From Lindgomyces ingoldianus (Eukaryota; Ascomycota; Dothideomycetes; Pleosporales; Lindgomycetaceae): 64,000 nucleotides of DNA. Below are positions 11,246 to 23,242 of this stretch, piece after piece. The first letter of the stretch is position 1, and the number at the start of each line of letters is the position of its first letter. Under the pieces are notes generated by a model. It did no database searches. It had not been told where the DNA came from and saw only the letters and a list, made by a program, of their open reading frames with translations. The position numbers and the translations under genes are program-made. Where the stretch lies: contig NW_022985164.1 of NCBI RefSeq assembly GCF_010093535.1, positions 1,027,635 to 1,091,634 on the forward strand, written 5' to 3'.

Positions 11246-14200
11246 GGACTGAAAGATTTGCTGTTGAAAAAATTCTTTGAGTTGAAGAAATTTTAGTGGA
11301 CACATGCGATTGGGAGATGTCACCGAATTTCCGACCAGCCGAATTTTTCTTCACCTAACAACAGCTATATTTAGGTCCTTTGAGATCTAACATCGAGCAT
11401 CAGTTGTCCTAAACCTGAGCACATCGATGACCAATCCCGCCTCGCACATTCTCTCCCGACTTGTACTGCAAGATATATCTTGCTCACGAATACAAGAAAA
11501 ATATACTTCCACTTGCCCCAAGGCGGAGAAACAAGTGTCGCGCAGATGTGCCGGGATGGTATCTCTGAGTCCTGATTCCTTAAGTCGGGCGATGAGCCGC
11601 GGTACTCGCCACTTGAGGGTGCATAGAGCAGCTAGCGTCTATTACAAAAATGATAATACAGCGACGGCAATTAGGTAATATACTTTTTTGAAGTCATCGA
11701 AGTACCTAGCCGAGCTGACAGACTACAAAATTACCCCATCCTATAACATACAACTACCAACCCGTACAAGGTATCCACTGAACCACATTCGCCCTATTGG
11801 GCTTGACCATCTTTTCAATATCACATCATGTCGTTGGCCCGGCCGGCGCTGGCAGTACCCCAGTGGCTGCGCCTCCACGTGCTATGGCGGTGTCGGAATT
11901 AGCTCTCAATGAGCGCATTATTCATAATGAATTGTGTGGGTCATGTATACCCATCTGGAAGTCTGTTGCTGGGCATGGGAGCTTCCTAGGATTTTAGTTA
12001 GATTCAATTCAGAATTGCCCAGGTACTTACGGAAGCCGCCCATCGGCATAGGACCGCCGAGACTTCTCTTGTTTTAGAATATACACTTGATAATCCAGTC
12101 GAGATTATGGGTGCCCAGAGCTGCACAGTATTAGTATCCTAGCGGGGAGAAGCAGATTATGTCCAAATATGCGTTACTTACAGCCTCTGGAGAGCATTAG
12201 TGGGACTGGTGCGAGTCTAATACACGAGACCATTTCGCAAAGAGCCCATAAAAATAACTTGCAGTCGCCATCTATGACAAAGCTGATATATTAACTAGTT
12301 ATTTTGAAGATGCGAGAAGATTTCCCTGGCATAAACCCGCTAGGGGCTTGCACAATTATAGTGGAGTCAGAGATGTGGTTGTGCCTCGAAGTTCCCTACA
12401 ATCACGACCTACTACAGCATGAGCGAATCGTGGGTACATGGATGTGGGAGACTTACTCGGCATTGGTCCCCCTGGAACTTCTACATTGTCACCACGCTTA
12501 ATGAAAGAGTTGCCATGCCTAGACTGTTTACAGCCACCTGTGGGTATTGGCAGCATCCCAGAGGACATTGGCCGGGAAACCGGTGGGCATAGGCGACATC
12601 CCGGTTGGCACAGGTGGAGTGCCTTAACGCTTAACAAGGGGCGCGGCAATCGCACTAAGGTGCCAATTGTCGGGATCAATGCGATATGAAGGGAAGTACA
12701 TTACCTAGCCGTCATGAAAGCTAGGAATAACAACTTAATAGCAGTGGGTGGATACATAGCGAATAAGGAAGGAAGAATTTCATCTGAAAAAGATGAGATG
12801 AAGAGGCAGTTCTCCTAATGGCTTGGCTCCGTCGTATGGAAGTTGGTTCACAAGATATTGTTCTTTTATGCTCGACCTCCCCTTGAGATATCACCCGATG
12901 ACTTCGTCGATGAGGAGGTGCATGCAGACTTGCTCATGCCTACATCAACAACAGTTACACTGCAAACATATTAGCTAACCTTTCTCCAATTCCCGACTCG
13001 GCTCCCGTCATGGGTAATTTGATGTCCCCGAAAGCAATGTTGCTGATCAAGAGACACCGATGAGGTTCTCAATATCGAACCTTAACCCATAAGGAGGCTA
13101 TCATTTGCCGATGTGTAAACACAAGCATTGGAGTAATTTCCCATCAATAGCAAATATTCGGTATGCAATTTTTGGAGAACCATCAGGACAGGCGGGTATA
13201 CTAAATTAGAAAGGTAAATCAATGCGAAACACCATCGGATACCTCATCGAAAAGTTTTTCGTTCGATCCTGTATGAAATTGTGACCTGATAGAGGGATAT
13301 CTTATAAATACTTCAATTTACTTCATTAAGCAGAATGATTGTAAGTTTCCGCCGACTTGGGTGCGATGATGTTACCATAATATCATCCCTCTCTTTGTGT
13401 ATCGACCATAGAAAAGAGTATATTTCGATACCTGGATTGACGTCAAGAAGCGGAGATTAGGCAGGTTTAGATTGTGGAGGAATTGCAGCTGACAAGGACC
13501 GTAGACACTTTCAGTCCTGGTATGGGATTAGAAAGTAGGTGATTTGGAGTTCTTAGTTGATTGTGAGAGTCTGAACAAAGATCTTTCAAATTAAGATTTT
13601 ATGAAGACTGAGGTAGGAAACAGTTGAAATTTTCTCGAGGTAGGTGACTTCTGTAAGGACAATATGCCTAAACAATGTTAACGCTGGTCTCTTGTATTGG
13701 TGAATGTGCTGTTGATAACTGAGTGATACCGAATCTGAGGATTGCCTTTGAAGATGGCCTGTTTCATAGAATCCCTAGCGAATGAGAAAGGCGGAAGTGT
13801 CATTTCTTTATTTGTAGCCTAAAATGCGTAGGTGTCAGAATGACCTCCTTAAGCATCAGGTATTAGATACACCTACGATAGCTAGTCGACGCTGAGCTTC
13901 CGCGTGGTAATATAATAGTTTTGCGCTGACCCTTATCCGACGCCTGTTTCTGAAGTGGGTAGGACAGGGCACGTAGACTCTGACAGATTGTTGAATTAAG
14001 AGAAATTTAAGGTAGATGTAAGCTTCCTTGAAGGAACGAGACTAAGGAGTATAGTCTTTCGCCAGTGCGTGTAGGGTCACTCGTCAGTTTCGAATTCCCT
14101 GTTAACCCTGAACAATTCTCTACAAACATGCAGATCGCAAATGGGGGTGTAGATCGATTACAACATATCCTTGAGAACTAAGAAAAATTCCTTTTCCAGG

Positions 14201-16973
14201 CTGCATGTTCCAGATAGGAGTGTCAGTTCCACGCTGAGATGTTGCATGACCCAAAAGCCTTTTTGTCATAAGCAAAGTGAGATTACAGAGGTATTTCGAG
14301 CGGGACCACTGATAAGAAGTAAGCCCAGACCGAATGCAGGATTGGCTACTAGTAGGTCAAACTGACTAAAGCGCTTCGTATGTAATGAAAATGCCTGACC
14401 ACTAGACAAGTTCAGAGAGTCCGAGGAATTCCGCAAGATCATCGCCCGACTTCTAGACTCAACAATGGGGGGCAGCTTATGCCTCCAGTAAAATATATAT
14501 CATGCGATGATGTCGGCTTGACAAGTCTATATTGACTTATTGGTGTAACTCGTTCTTCGCAGACGGAATCTTGACCATCCGTCCAGTATCTGCACTAGTA
14601 CAAAGAAATGAGACATTTGCTAGCGTTCTAGAATCCTACGTTCAGTAATCCTTCGAACCGAATAAGGAAAAGGAGGAAATTGAGTTAAAGTGTGGATCGG
14701 TTGCTCGGATCGGACACGGCATCGGCATGCCGAGACAGTGGGTGCCCTCCCCGATGGCGAGGTCTTGGAAGTTGAAGTGGTCTGATGCTCAAGAATCCAC
14801 GATGGCAGAAGCGCAATCCGGAGGTCGAAATAACCTTTCCAGACCTGCACTTGCCCGTTCGACTGGTCGCGGGCTCTACGGAACGTGTTACGTTTCCCAC
14901 GCGGGTACAGAGTTCTAGATGACGCCGGTATCCATGTTACACAATGTCGTGCAGCGAGGCTTAAGGTTCCATGCAGTGGAATCCAGTAATATATTTAGTG
15001 GGGTGATTCGAGCGCGATGGCTTGCTGGAGTTGAACGTTGGGTGGGCAGCAGGTCATCGCCGATCTGAATCTCGACTTGTCGAACACTCGGGATCTTTTG
15101 CGTCAATGACTAGAGATTAGGCAGAAGGGGGAGCCGCAGTGAAAATGTTAGTATGTGCGACCATAAGCAGTGTATTTCATAGAATTCTGTCGACCTCCGA
15201 CAATGCTCACTAACTTCTCGAAGGTTATTTCCGATGCATATGAGGTCTTGCTCGAGCATCCACGGACAACTTGTCCTGAACGCTGCAGGAAGTCGGACTC
15301 CGGAACGCTAGGACATAAGTGATCGCCTAATAATCGAAAGTAGGGATAATCAAAGTGGGCTGGAAAGCATGGGCGGTTTAGGCTAAAGCATTTGTAGGTA
15401 GAGGTCGAATGACTAATGAAGTTGGACGTAAGCAAGGGGCCAGGTGGTCCGGAGTCATGTCATTCTTGTGGGGTATCTCTGGTGTATTCGTCGATTGGGG
15501 TTCTGATAAATGGGCGTGCGGGTCTCATGTGTCATTGAGATCCCTTGACGCATTACATTGCAATGCTGGTGGTCTGCTAGCGGGTACATTCGAGGGCTGA
15601 TCTCTGCATAGCATCTTTCGTATGCTTCTCGGCGTTATCGACAACCACTCCTTGTAGAGGAATGTCTCACTTCATCCTTGGCCTCTTAGTGTCGGCACAC
15701 TCTTCGACAAGGCGTGGGCCTGCACGTACACAAGTGGTAGACGCTAGCGGTCCAGAGGCACCATATTGGCGCTATGCAAATGTGTCACGGATGTAGTGGG
15801 AGCTCCGATAGAGGTGCTGGGCTTGCACAATTACCTTTAATTGGGGCAAATCGACCATTTGAACAGGATTTCCACATGCGCGCACTGCTGCTCAGCCTCC
15901 TATAGGCTTCTGAGGCTTGGTACCACCCTCGATATATCGTAGGTAATCCTTGATCACCGTTCCTATGCCAGGGGTGCTAAATTTGGCGAGAGTTATGCCG
16001 GTAGGGGACCAATGTTGTGTGCGCAGAGTGGAACGCTTGAAGCCAGAATTTGCTGGCCAAGGTGTGAAAGTCACAAGACACATAATTATAAACGGCTCTA
16101 GTGAGCGGCTCAGAGGTATCGACCTCAAGCCTTTGGTGGCCCAACTAAAACACCACTTACAACAGCGTCATCGGGGAGAGATCTTGCCATGGTGTTGTTG
16201 ATCCATGAAGTGTCGAGAAAGAAGTGCGGCTCCCACGGCAAACATCCGACGCTTGCAACAAGCCGAATATGTCCGGCCGGGACGGTAAGGAGAAGTGCTT
16301 GCCGTCATAGCCACTACTGCATCTGAATAGGCAGGAGGCTCGGTTGGGAACGTGAATCTAGATGGCTCAGGAACGGGATCTTTGAGGAATTGCCGGGGTT
16401 GGTCACGCACGTTCGTTTCTTTTTCAACTACTGCGCGACATCACTGTCTGCCAATGAGGATTCGTCCCGGAGATATGGGACCTAAACAGGGAGAAGAATA
16501 AACGCTTGGCGTGAACGTTCCGCGAAGACTTGCCCTATCGTGGTATTGAGGCGTGCATGTGGCGAAAGGACATCGAATGGGAGAAGACGGGGCATCGGGT
16601 CAGTCGCTCGAGCGTCCTTTTTCCCACGTCCTTGCACGTGAAGCAACGTTTGAGAGAGTTGCAGCTCGACCAGCACTTGCATGCCAAAACAAAAATGCTG
16701 CACGAAGTACCCGAGGTTTACCCTTGCAAATAGAGGAGAACCCAGACCATTGAGAGAAAATAGTTTCAAAGTTTGCATTGTCCGGCGCGCTTCATACACC
16801 TTTCAAAGGACAAATGTCTGGGCGTCGTTCGCTTGCAGAGGTGATCATATTAAGCAGTAAAAGAGAATACAAATGATCCTTGCGCTCCAGTTTGCTTCAC
16901 TTTGTTTGAAGGACCCCTTGAGCCGGGCTCGTACTCGTCATGCACCCCGCCGTGGCTGTCAATTGAGCCTCGT
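11246..16973. other. Gene-poor, AT-richer spacer with degenerate coding traces
   Basis: About 5.7 kb without an intact gene. By eye it is AT-richer than the flanking genes, with many short frames and stop codons on both strands. On the minus strand between about 12000 and 12640 there are Pro/Met/Gly-rich stretches (PMSSGMLPIPTGG, VPGGPMPS, GGPMPMGGF) next to GTAAGT-type donors, suggesting a decayed or fast-evolving low-complexity gene. I could not assemble it. No terminal repeats or recognisable transposase or reverse transcriptase motifs were seen. Repeat-induced point mutation is a possibility, not shown. Confidence 0.5.
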
Positions 16974-17993
16974 TCAACCCTGCACGTAGGAAGTGTTAGT
17001 ACTAGATATGATCAACGGCAGTGTCTAGTGATCACTCGGCTTACCCTAGAAGCGGTTGACCCGTTCACGATGACAGGCGACTGGGCCTGTCCTATCACTG
17101 TTGTGTTCATGTCTAGACGAGCATTTATCGTCATCCCCATGTGCTGCTTGCCGTTGAGATGTGTCGCGGCGCGATGTGCCTCCTCCTTCGTAGCGAATTT
17201 CGCCGTCGCGGCTCCGTTGGGTTGCCCCCTAGAATCCTTGTGGAGTTTGTAATCAGTAGTGCGACCAACTGTGCAGAGAAGATTGAAGAGGTCATTTGGC
17301 GTGCACTGATAGCTAAGATTACTGATGAAGATACCGCGAGCCTCCGTCAGCATTGCCCCGTGCCGAACATTCACGGGAATGCCGTTTGTGCTTGCGGAAT
17401 ACGTTGGTACCTGCTGAACTGAAGCTACAGGATTAGAGTAGGTGGGGGCCTGTGCATAGCTTGGGATCTGTGTATATAGCGGGTCCCACGAGTAGGCAGT
17501 AGGTACGGGATATTGTGGCACCACAGCACTATACGCTCTAGGTATGGATTGACGGGTAACATCGGCCTGGACTCCAGATCGAGTGGGTGAATGACTTCGC
17601 TCAGACATGTCAGGGAAGTATGGCCCGCAATTGCATTTCAAGAGTCGATAATCACCGCTAGTGCGTGAGGTCTTGAAGAGGTGAACCAGCAATCCTCGTG
17701 ATATGGTATAGTGCTCTATAGTGTTGTTCAGCCTATTTTAGGAGATACATCTGGGACATGATCTTCATACCATAGGCAGCATCCGCGTCGACCCTCTTTT
17801 CAAGCCTGACGAACCCTTGCATCTCCCCTTTTCGGGGCCCGGGCATGACTTCTGCCCACCCAGGCTGATGGTCGACAATCCTTCGGATATGGTCTTTGAA
17901 CTCTTGCCAGCCTGATAAGAAAGGAGCATAGTGGCTTGGTCCTGATGCAATGAGCATGTAATTTTCACCTTCGGATACAGAAGAAGTTGGCAT
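16974..17993 (-). CDS. RRM-domain RNA-binding protein (fungal, two-part)
   Basis: Predicted exons on the minus strand are 17993-17771, 17715-17045 and 16979-16974, giving 299 residues. Residues about 1-105 are a compact domain (GENYMLIASGPSHYAPFLSG, then PGWAEVMPGPRKGEMQG) ending in a Cys-containing YRLLKCNC segment. A Ser/Pro/Tyr/Gln-rich linker follows (SERSHSPTRSG). Residues about 200-275 form one RRM with RNP2 IFISNLSY and an RNP1-like GAATAKFA. The first intron (55 bp) ends CTATAG. The last intron (65 bp) has a strong donor (GGGTAAGC), a perfect TACTAAC branch point and a TGCAG acceptor, leaving a final coding exon of only GGT TGA. Without that splice the frame would run to 17012 with a different tail. 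The protein presumably binds RNA; its target is unknown. Start at ATG 17993; the frame opens at a TTG just upstream. Confidence 0.75.
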
Positions 17994-19354
17994 ATTCAAT
18001 ATAGCCAGTCATTCATGAGAAGTCAGGAAACGGCCACGTCGATATCGCAGGGTAAAAGAGTATGTAAATGACTTGAAGCGAACAGCCTTAAGGGTTGAAA
18101 AACAGAGGATAGTGATAACTTCTGATAGGTAGTCTTAGTAGGATAGGTACCAGGAATGTATCGGTACTAGGAAGCAAGGGAGCGATCACTAGAGAGGAGG
18201 AACGTGGAGGGAACCTTTAAAGATATTTATATTTTAGTTCCATGGCGCCTCTAGGGTGTAAGGATATCAGTCTTCAAATCTTGCCGCTTGCACCTAGTAA
18301 GATGGCTGAAGGTCAGGATGTGCTCATAGACAGCCCTATGGGCTCTGATGGGTGGTGCATTGGAGGCTAATCCCGATTCCCGCAATTCTAGGCCATAAAC
18401 ACAGGTCTGGAACAAGGGCAAAGCTCAGCATGGTTGGACACTTCCACTTTCCGGAAGTTGCGGGATCTGAAAGCCCACAGCTGCCACTGACAGGGAAACA
18501 TATGTGCAGCAGTGTTGTGCATATTTGGTCTAACGAGTGGCGGCCAAGTCTGCCTAGGTGGACACGCATCCCCAAGTTACAAGGGGGGCTCATGAACGGG
18601 CAGCCCTCCTTCCCTGCTGAACATACAGCGCCCTCTCATAAGTGGGCTTGCGGGCGTGAGCCACCGCACCGACCAAAATTTGTTTGGAAAATGGTAGATT
18701 TGGAGGGAAACGCACTGACACGGGCGCCAACAATCCGCCCATGAGAGGGCCGCCCTGTATAAAAAAAAGTTGGTTATGGGCCAATCAAGATTCAGTATTT
18801 TTCGAATTTAGACAGGGAGGGGGGCGGCTCGTCCATGTTGCCCCCTTTGTGGAAATCTGTCCCGCGATTTCGGAGACGAGTCTGGCGCAAATCAAGGCTT
18901 GCAGCTTGAAGCCTTCAAGTAATCGATAGATCTAGGTTGGCTTCGAACAAGAACCCTGCGTGTCACAAGGGATTAACTAAGGCTTCTACCTTTATTCGGC
19001 AGTTAACTTAAGAATTGGGGTCGGGCTCGGGTTTTAAACACTGAAATTGATGCACTGCAATTTTAGGTAGGTCGTTTATGGCGTTTAAACAACTCCAGTT
19101 CACGGGAGCGGTCTCCGCATGCTTCTACTAACGCAGATGAAGGTCGTTAATTGAGGTAGCTTGTAAAGCCTGAATAGTCCGGCAGAGACAGTCATCTGTT
19201 TTCGGGTGTCGCCGAAGCCATCCCTGGCGTAACCTTTGCTTTTCCTCTGCCAATTGTGGATTACAAAACCAGTGTGGTTGGTTCCCACGTCACATGAGTC
19301 TGTTCTGTCCCCATCCGTGAGGAATTGTGATGCCATCCACTCGGTCGGCCTTCG
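17994..19354. other. Intergenic, no gene seen
   Basis: About 1.36 kb between the start of the RRM gene and the 3' end of the WD40 gene, both on the minus strand. Short frames on both strands overlap each other and show no family features. Confidence 0.55.
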
Positions 19355-20915
19355 TTATACATCTCTCCACACAATCAGCTTTTGATCAAACCCCCCACTA
19401 ATGAGCCATTCTTCCGGCCTACTAGTTGACATGTCTGTAGAATCCCCTTTTACGAAACCGGCCCAAAGGCAGCGAATTTTGAATCCAGGAGCATGGCCCT
19501 CTAGACTCGTGATAAGTTTTCCCGTACTTGCTTCGAATCCTCGGATGACGCCGTCGTCGGAGCTCACATAAACTCCAGAGCCGTCCGGCCGCCAAGCTAA
19601 TTTCGGTGTGGAATAGGCTGTTTGTGGAGCCAACGTATTTATGCTTAGAATAATGGCGGCTTCCTCTCGATCCCTCATGATAAGATTTTCTCGGGCTTGT
19701 GACGCTTGAACGGTGGAGCTGAGCGTGTTGTGGGAGTCTATAACGGGCTCTAGGGTATTGTGTGAAGCGTAGTGGTCGCTGTCATCTACATTGGAAGCAG
19801 AGGGTCCGTTCGGTGGAACAAGGAGTCGCACGAGCAAGAGCTTCATGTGCGGAGTCGTAGATGTCGCGACGGCGACAAGAGATGGGTCTGATGGGCATAA
19901 CTGGACGTCAGACGGACTAAATGCTACCCACGCGTTGCTTAGAGGTGCTAGATTCTGCTTTCCTAAAAGGGTGATTTCTGAGGTGGCTACACCTAGCGGA
20001 GGGACGGAGTAGTAATAGAGGAAGGTAGAATCTCTTCTAGACAGCAAGAGAATTGGAGATGAAACCATAGATGACTCAATGAACAAGATTGTCTCGGGGA
20101 TGCTTGTTAGGCCTAGTGTTGCCACAGGTTCCCCAATTTTCGCAATACCATCGTCAGTGGCTTCAAGGCGATAAAGGTTCAGCTTTGAGTCCCACCCCGC
20201 GCTTGCGACAAGCATCGACAAACCGGTTGACCACTTTGCGATCTTGACGATGTATTTAGAATGATCTCTTCTCTCGTCCAAGATTTGGTCTGCTTCTGTG
20301 TTGTATAGAAGCAACCGGCCAGACATGGAAGCAGTTAGGAGGTATTTACAATTCACTACAGTGAAGTCTAAAATTGGCGAGTCTTGAAAATGAGTGTAAG
20401 AACGGAGCAAGGAGAAACACGAAGGATCTGGCTTGATTAGGTTTAGCCGTCTGTCTGCAGTCGCGGTGGCGATACATTGCTTCGGGCCTTCAGTCCCAGA
20501 ATCGTTGAAAGTGACCAGGTCCAATAGGTGAATACTTAAGATGTTGGACGTGGTGGGAAGCGTATCCAATACTACGGGAACGGAGGGTGCTGTTACCGTT
20601 AGTGCATTGGTCGTTGACAATCAAAGAACCACAACCTGGCCTTCGCCAGCCATTGCTGAGATTCTCAATTCCCAGCTTTTCGAAATTGAGACTAATATCG
20701 AAGGCCTTCTTTTCCTCCATGATTTGCTCAATTGTTACACCAGCGGACGCAACTCCTGCATCTGGCGACAGTCCGGCCTCCTCGATGAAGCTCGCCAATG
20801 TCTAGCGAAGCATTAGCTAGGTGCATGCTACGTGAAAGGAGACCTAGGGACATGCCTCGGTGTATCCATTCATCCTCAGAAAGCGAGCAACCAGCTCCGT
20901 GGCACGAGGCAACAT
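19355..20915 (-). CDS. LisH and WD40-repeat protein
   Basis: Predicted exons on the minus strand are 20915-20856, 20801-20636 and 20589-19355, giving 486 residues. The joined N-terminus (MLPRATELVARFLRMNGYTE followed by TLASFIEEAGLSPDAG) is a LisH-type dimerisation motif. The C-terminal two thirds has WD40-type blades, clearest at ILDFTVVNCKYLLTASMSGR, DSKLNLYRL, WRPDGSGVYVSSDDGVIRGF and the closing WLISGGFDQKLIVWRDV. Such proteins are scaffolds in larger complexes; the complex here is not identifiable. The first intron needs a GC donor (GAG|GCATGT) and ends GCTAG; no GT donor gives an open join. The second intron is 46 bp with donor GTTGTG, branch point CACTAAC and acceptor AACAG. The gene is divergent from the SET gene, with 387 bp between starts. 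Confidence 0.82.
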
Positions 20916-21302
20916 CTTCCTGGAACCGAGAATACGTTTGTCGAGTAGAAGAGTGAGTGATTGTGGCAATTCTGATGGGGTGAGTCCGGGTGTCAATCCT
21001 AACCACGCTAAGTTTTGGCGACCCTTGCCCCACCATTTCGCACAACCTTCTTCCAAAATATTCATCAACCTCACCGTTGCAAACCTCTTCCCCGCCAAAG
21101 TTCTTCTATTCTAGGCCAGCTAATCCCGAGAGGGGCGGGGGGCGCTTGCCGCTTCAAAAACTGCGGCACAGCTCTGCTGCCTTTTTTCTCTAGCCTTTCC
21201 AACCGAAGCGCGGAATTTGACCAAGACCAAAGGCACGTGATTTCGGGCGACACCAAGGCTGCCTGTTCTTGTAGTTGACTTGCATAGACAGTGGAACTAG
21301 AA
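20916..21302. promoter_or_regulatory. Shared divergent promoter, WD40 and SET genes
   Basis: 387 bp separate the two predicted start codons, so both promoters and 5' leaders must lie here. I saw no clear TATA box. GC-rich runs (for example GGGGCGGGG near 21133) are present. Confidence 0.55.
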
Positions 21303-23242
21303 ATGCACAACGTCTTGAGCAGAAAGATTAAAGGGCTCGAAGAGCTTCAAAGGTGTTTACCCGACCAGCCATACAGCATAATCCTGCGGCTGAAGCTCGC
21401 GAAAGCATTCAAAGCATTGGGATACCCAGACCTTGCAGTTGGCGATGCGTACAAAGCCCTTCTACTCATTGACGAGGTTCTAGGCGAAGGCGAATACTAT
21501 GAAGAGGCATTGCGGACGGCCAAGTCTGACTTGGAATCCATACAAGCAAACACTGCCCAAGATGCCTTCGAGGTTGAAGACCAAAATGCCGTCGACTGGG
21601 CAAAGACGTCTTGTTCTGAATGCGCGTACGCATCTCTCTCTCTTTTCAATTCTTCAACAAACTACCAGACACAACTTTTATATTCCCTCGTTAGCACTTC
21701 TAACCATCTGCGTCTGATTTCCACTAACCAGTTGAGATCAGCTGCTAATGGGAAATAGGTATGAAATCCTTGTAAGCTGTCTCATAGACTGCGGGTGTCT
21801 GCGAAGCGCTTTCAAATACAATTCCAGAGCGCTCCGGGAATTTCCCAATACCGACCATTTCAAGTCGTATCGAGAGATCTTAGCATTCAAAGTCAAGTCC
21901 TATTTCGAGGCCAATGGAGAGACACTCGATGTAGCAGATATCGAGGAGTATCCAGACAAAGGACTTGTCCGCCGCGAACTTTATCCATGGAACCACCATG
22001 AACCTAATAGGTTTTCACCGGAAACCATAAGACTTCTCAACGAGGAGATGAAAAGTGCTGGTCCGAAGCTAGAGGTTAAAGTAACAACCCTTCCTCTCCT
22101 AGCATCCTGGAACCCAACTTCGAGGTAAGCCAATTACTAGTCAAAATAGACGCCCCCCTTTTTATTAAGACTCGCTCATATTGATTACAGTCAATCCAGC
22201 ACTACATGTATCCTGAATGGGAAATTCAGCCAAGTTAAGCAGCTAGGAATTTTTGCCAAGGAGGAAGTATCTCCTGGTGAGCTTATTCTTCGGGAGAAAT
22301 CATTGTTGACGGCAGTAGCAAGGCTCCACGAGTTTTACTGCGATGCCTGCAGCAAGAAGCTTGACGAAGATGCCGTTACGCTCACTTGCGATGACTGTAA
22401 TGAAGTCTTCTTTTGCAGTGAAGAGTGCCTGGAACTAGCTCAATCACAATACCACCCGGTTCTCTGCGGAGTCAGTTTCGAAAAGAAAGCCCGCCCCAGC
22501 GAAGCGCCGGACGTGTTGTATAGTCTCCTCCTCATCCGCGCTATGGCTTTAGCAGAGGTGCAGGGCGCGCACCCACTCGATCTAAAGGAGGTACGCTATA
22601 TATGGGGAGACTACCATGGTCTCAACCTCGATCGAATATCTTGTGTGGATAGTGAAGAATACCCCAAAGACCCTTTCCGATCAGTTCCCCAAACGCTACC
22701 GTTCTCCTTCAATCTCAATGTCTTAAACCCGCTAAATATCCTCTTGAAGATGGATGTCAACATATTTGAGCAGAGTCATCGATACGACACCTGGATCTTC
22801 AACACGCTCTATGCAAAGTTTCGGGGTCAGTAATATAGTTGCTTGTAATCATGCTCGGACTGCTAAAATTTGCGAAGGTACGGCATCTGCAGAACAAGGT
22901 CGCGATGGTCGCCCAGAGATCGGAGCTGTTCATCCTCTTTGGTCTTTGGCCAACCATAGCTGCAACCCTAATGTGACCTGGGAATGGCAAGGAAGCATCA
23001 AGTTTTTAGTTCGAGATAGTTTAGTGGAATGGAAGGGAGGAGAACCTAAACATCAATCAGGCCTGCTCGCCGGAGAGGAGGTGTTAAGTCATTACTGCGA
23101 TGTCACACTTCCTGTTAAGGAGAGACGGGAGTGGGCTGCTGGAGCGCTGGGTGGTGAATGTGTATGTGCAAGGTGTTTGTGGGAGGAAGCCGAAGAGAAC
23201 AAAGACAAAGATGACACTGCGAAACTTCAGCCTCGTGCTTGA
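21303..23242 (+). CDS. TPR, MYND finger and SET-domain protein (SMYD-type methyltransferase)
   Basis: Predicted exons 21303-21625, 21759-22124, 22191-22825 and 22878-23242 give 562 residues. Residues about 1-140 look like TPR helices (RLKLAKAFKALGYPDLAVGD; CLRSAFKYNSRAL). The SET N-lobe starts about residue 245 (LGIFAKEEVSPGELILREK) and is interrupted at about 280-324 by a MYND zinc finger with ordered Cys pairs (CDAC, CDDC, CSEEC, ending HPVLC). The SET core follows, with NHSC at 467-470, the catalytic-type Tyr of SHYCD near 514, and post-SET cysteines ECVCARC at 536-541. All hallmark residues for S-adenosylmethionine-dependent lysine methylation are present, so an active enzyme is likely; its substrate, histone or other, is not known. 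Introns are 133, 66 and 52 bp. The ATG at 21303 is preferred over an in-frame GTG at 21291. Confidence 0.88.

Noticed and set aside
15001..15080. tRNA T-loop-like GGAGTTGAACG
   Set aside because: No matching A box, acceptor stem or T-arm pairing could be found around it.
11246..16973. Transposable element
   Set aside because: No terminal repeats, target-site duplications, or transposase, reverse transcriptase or integrase motifs were seen; AT richness alone is not enough.
18641..18670. Short match to the primate Alu consensus (GGCGTGAGCCACCGC)
   Set aside because: The match is only about 15 bases, with no flanking Alu similarity and no A-tail. All genes here are fungal, so it is coincidence.
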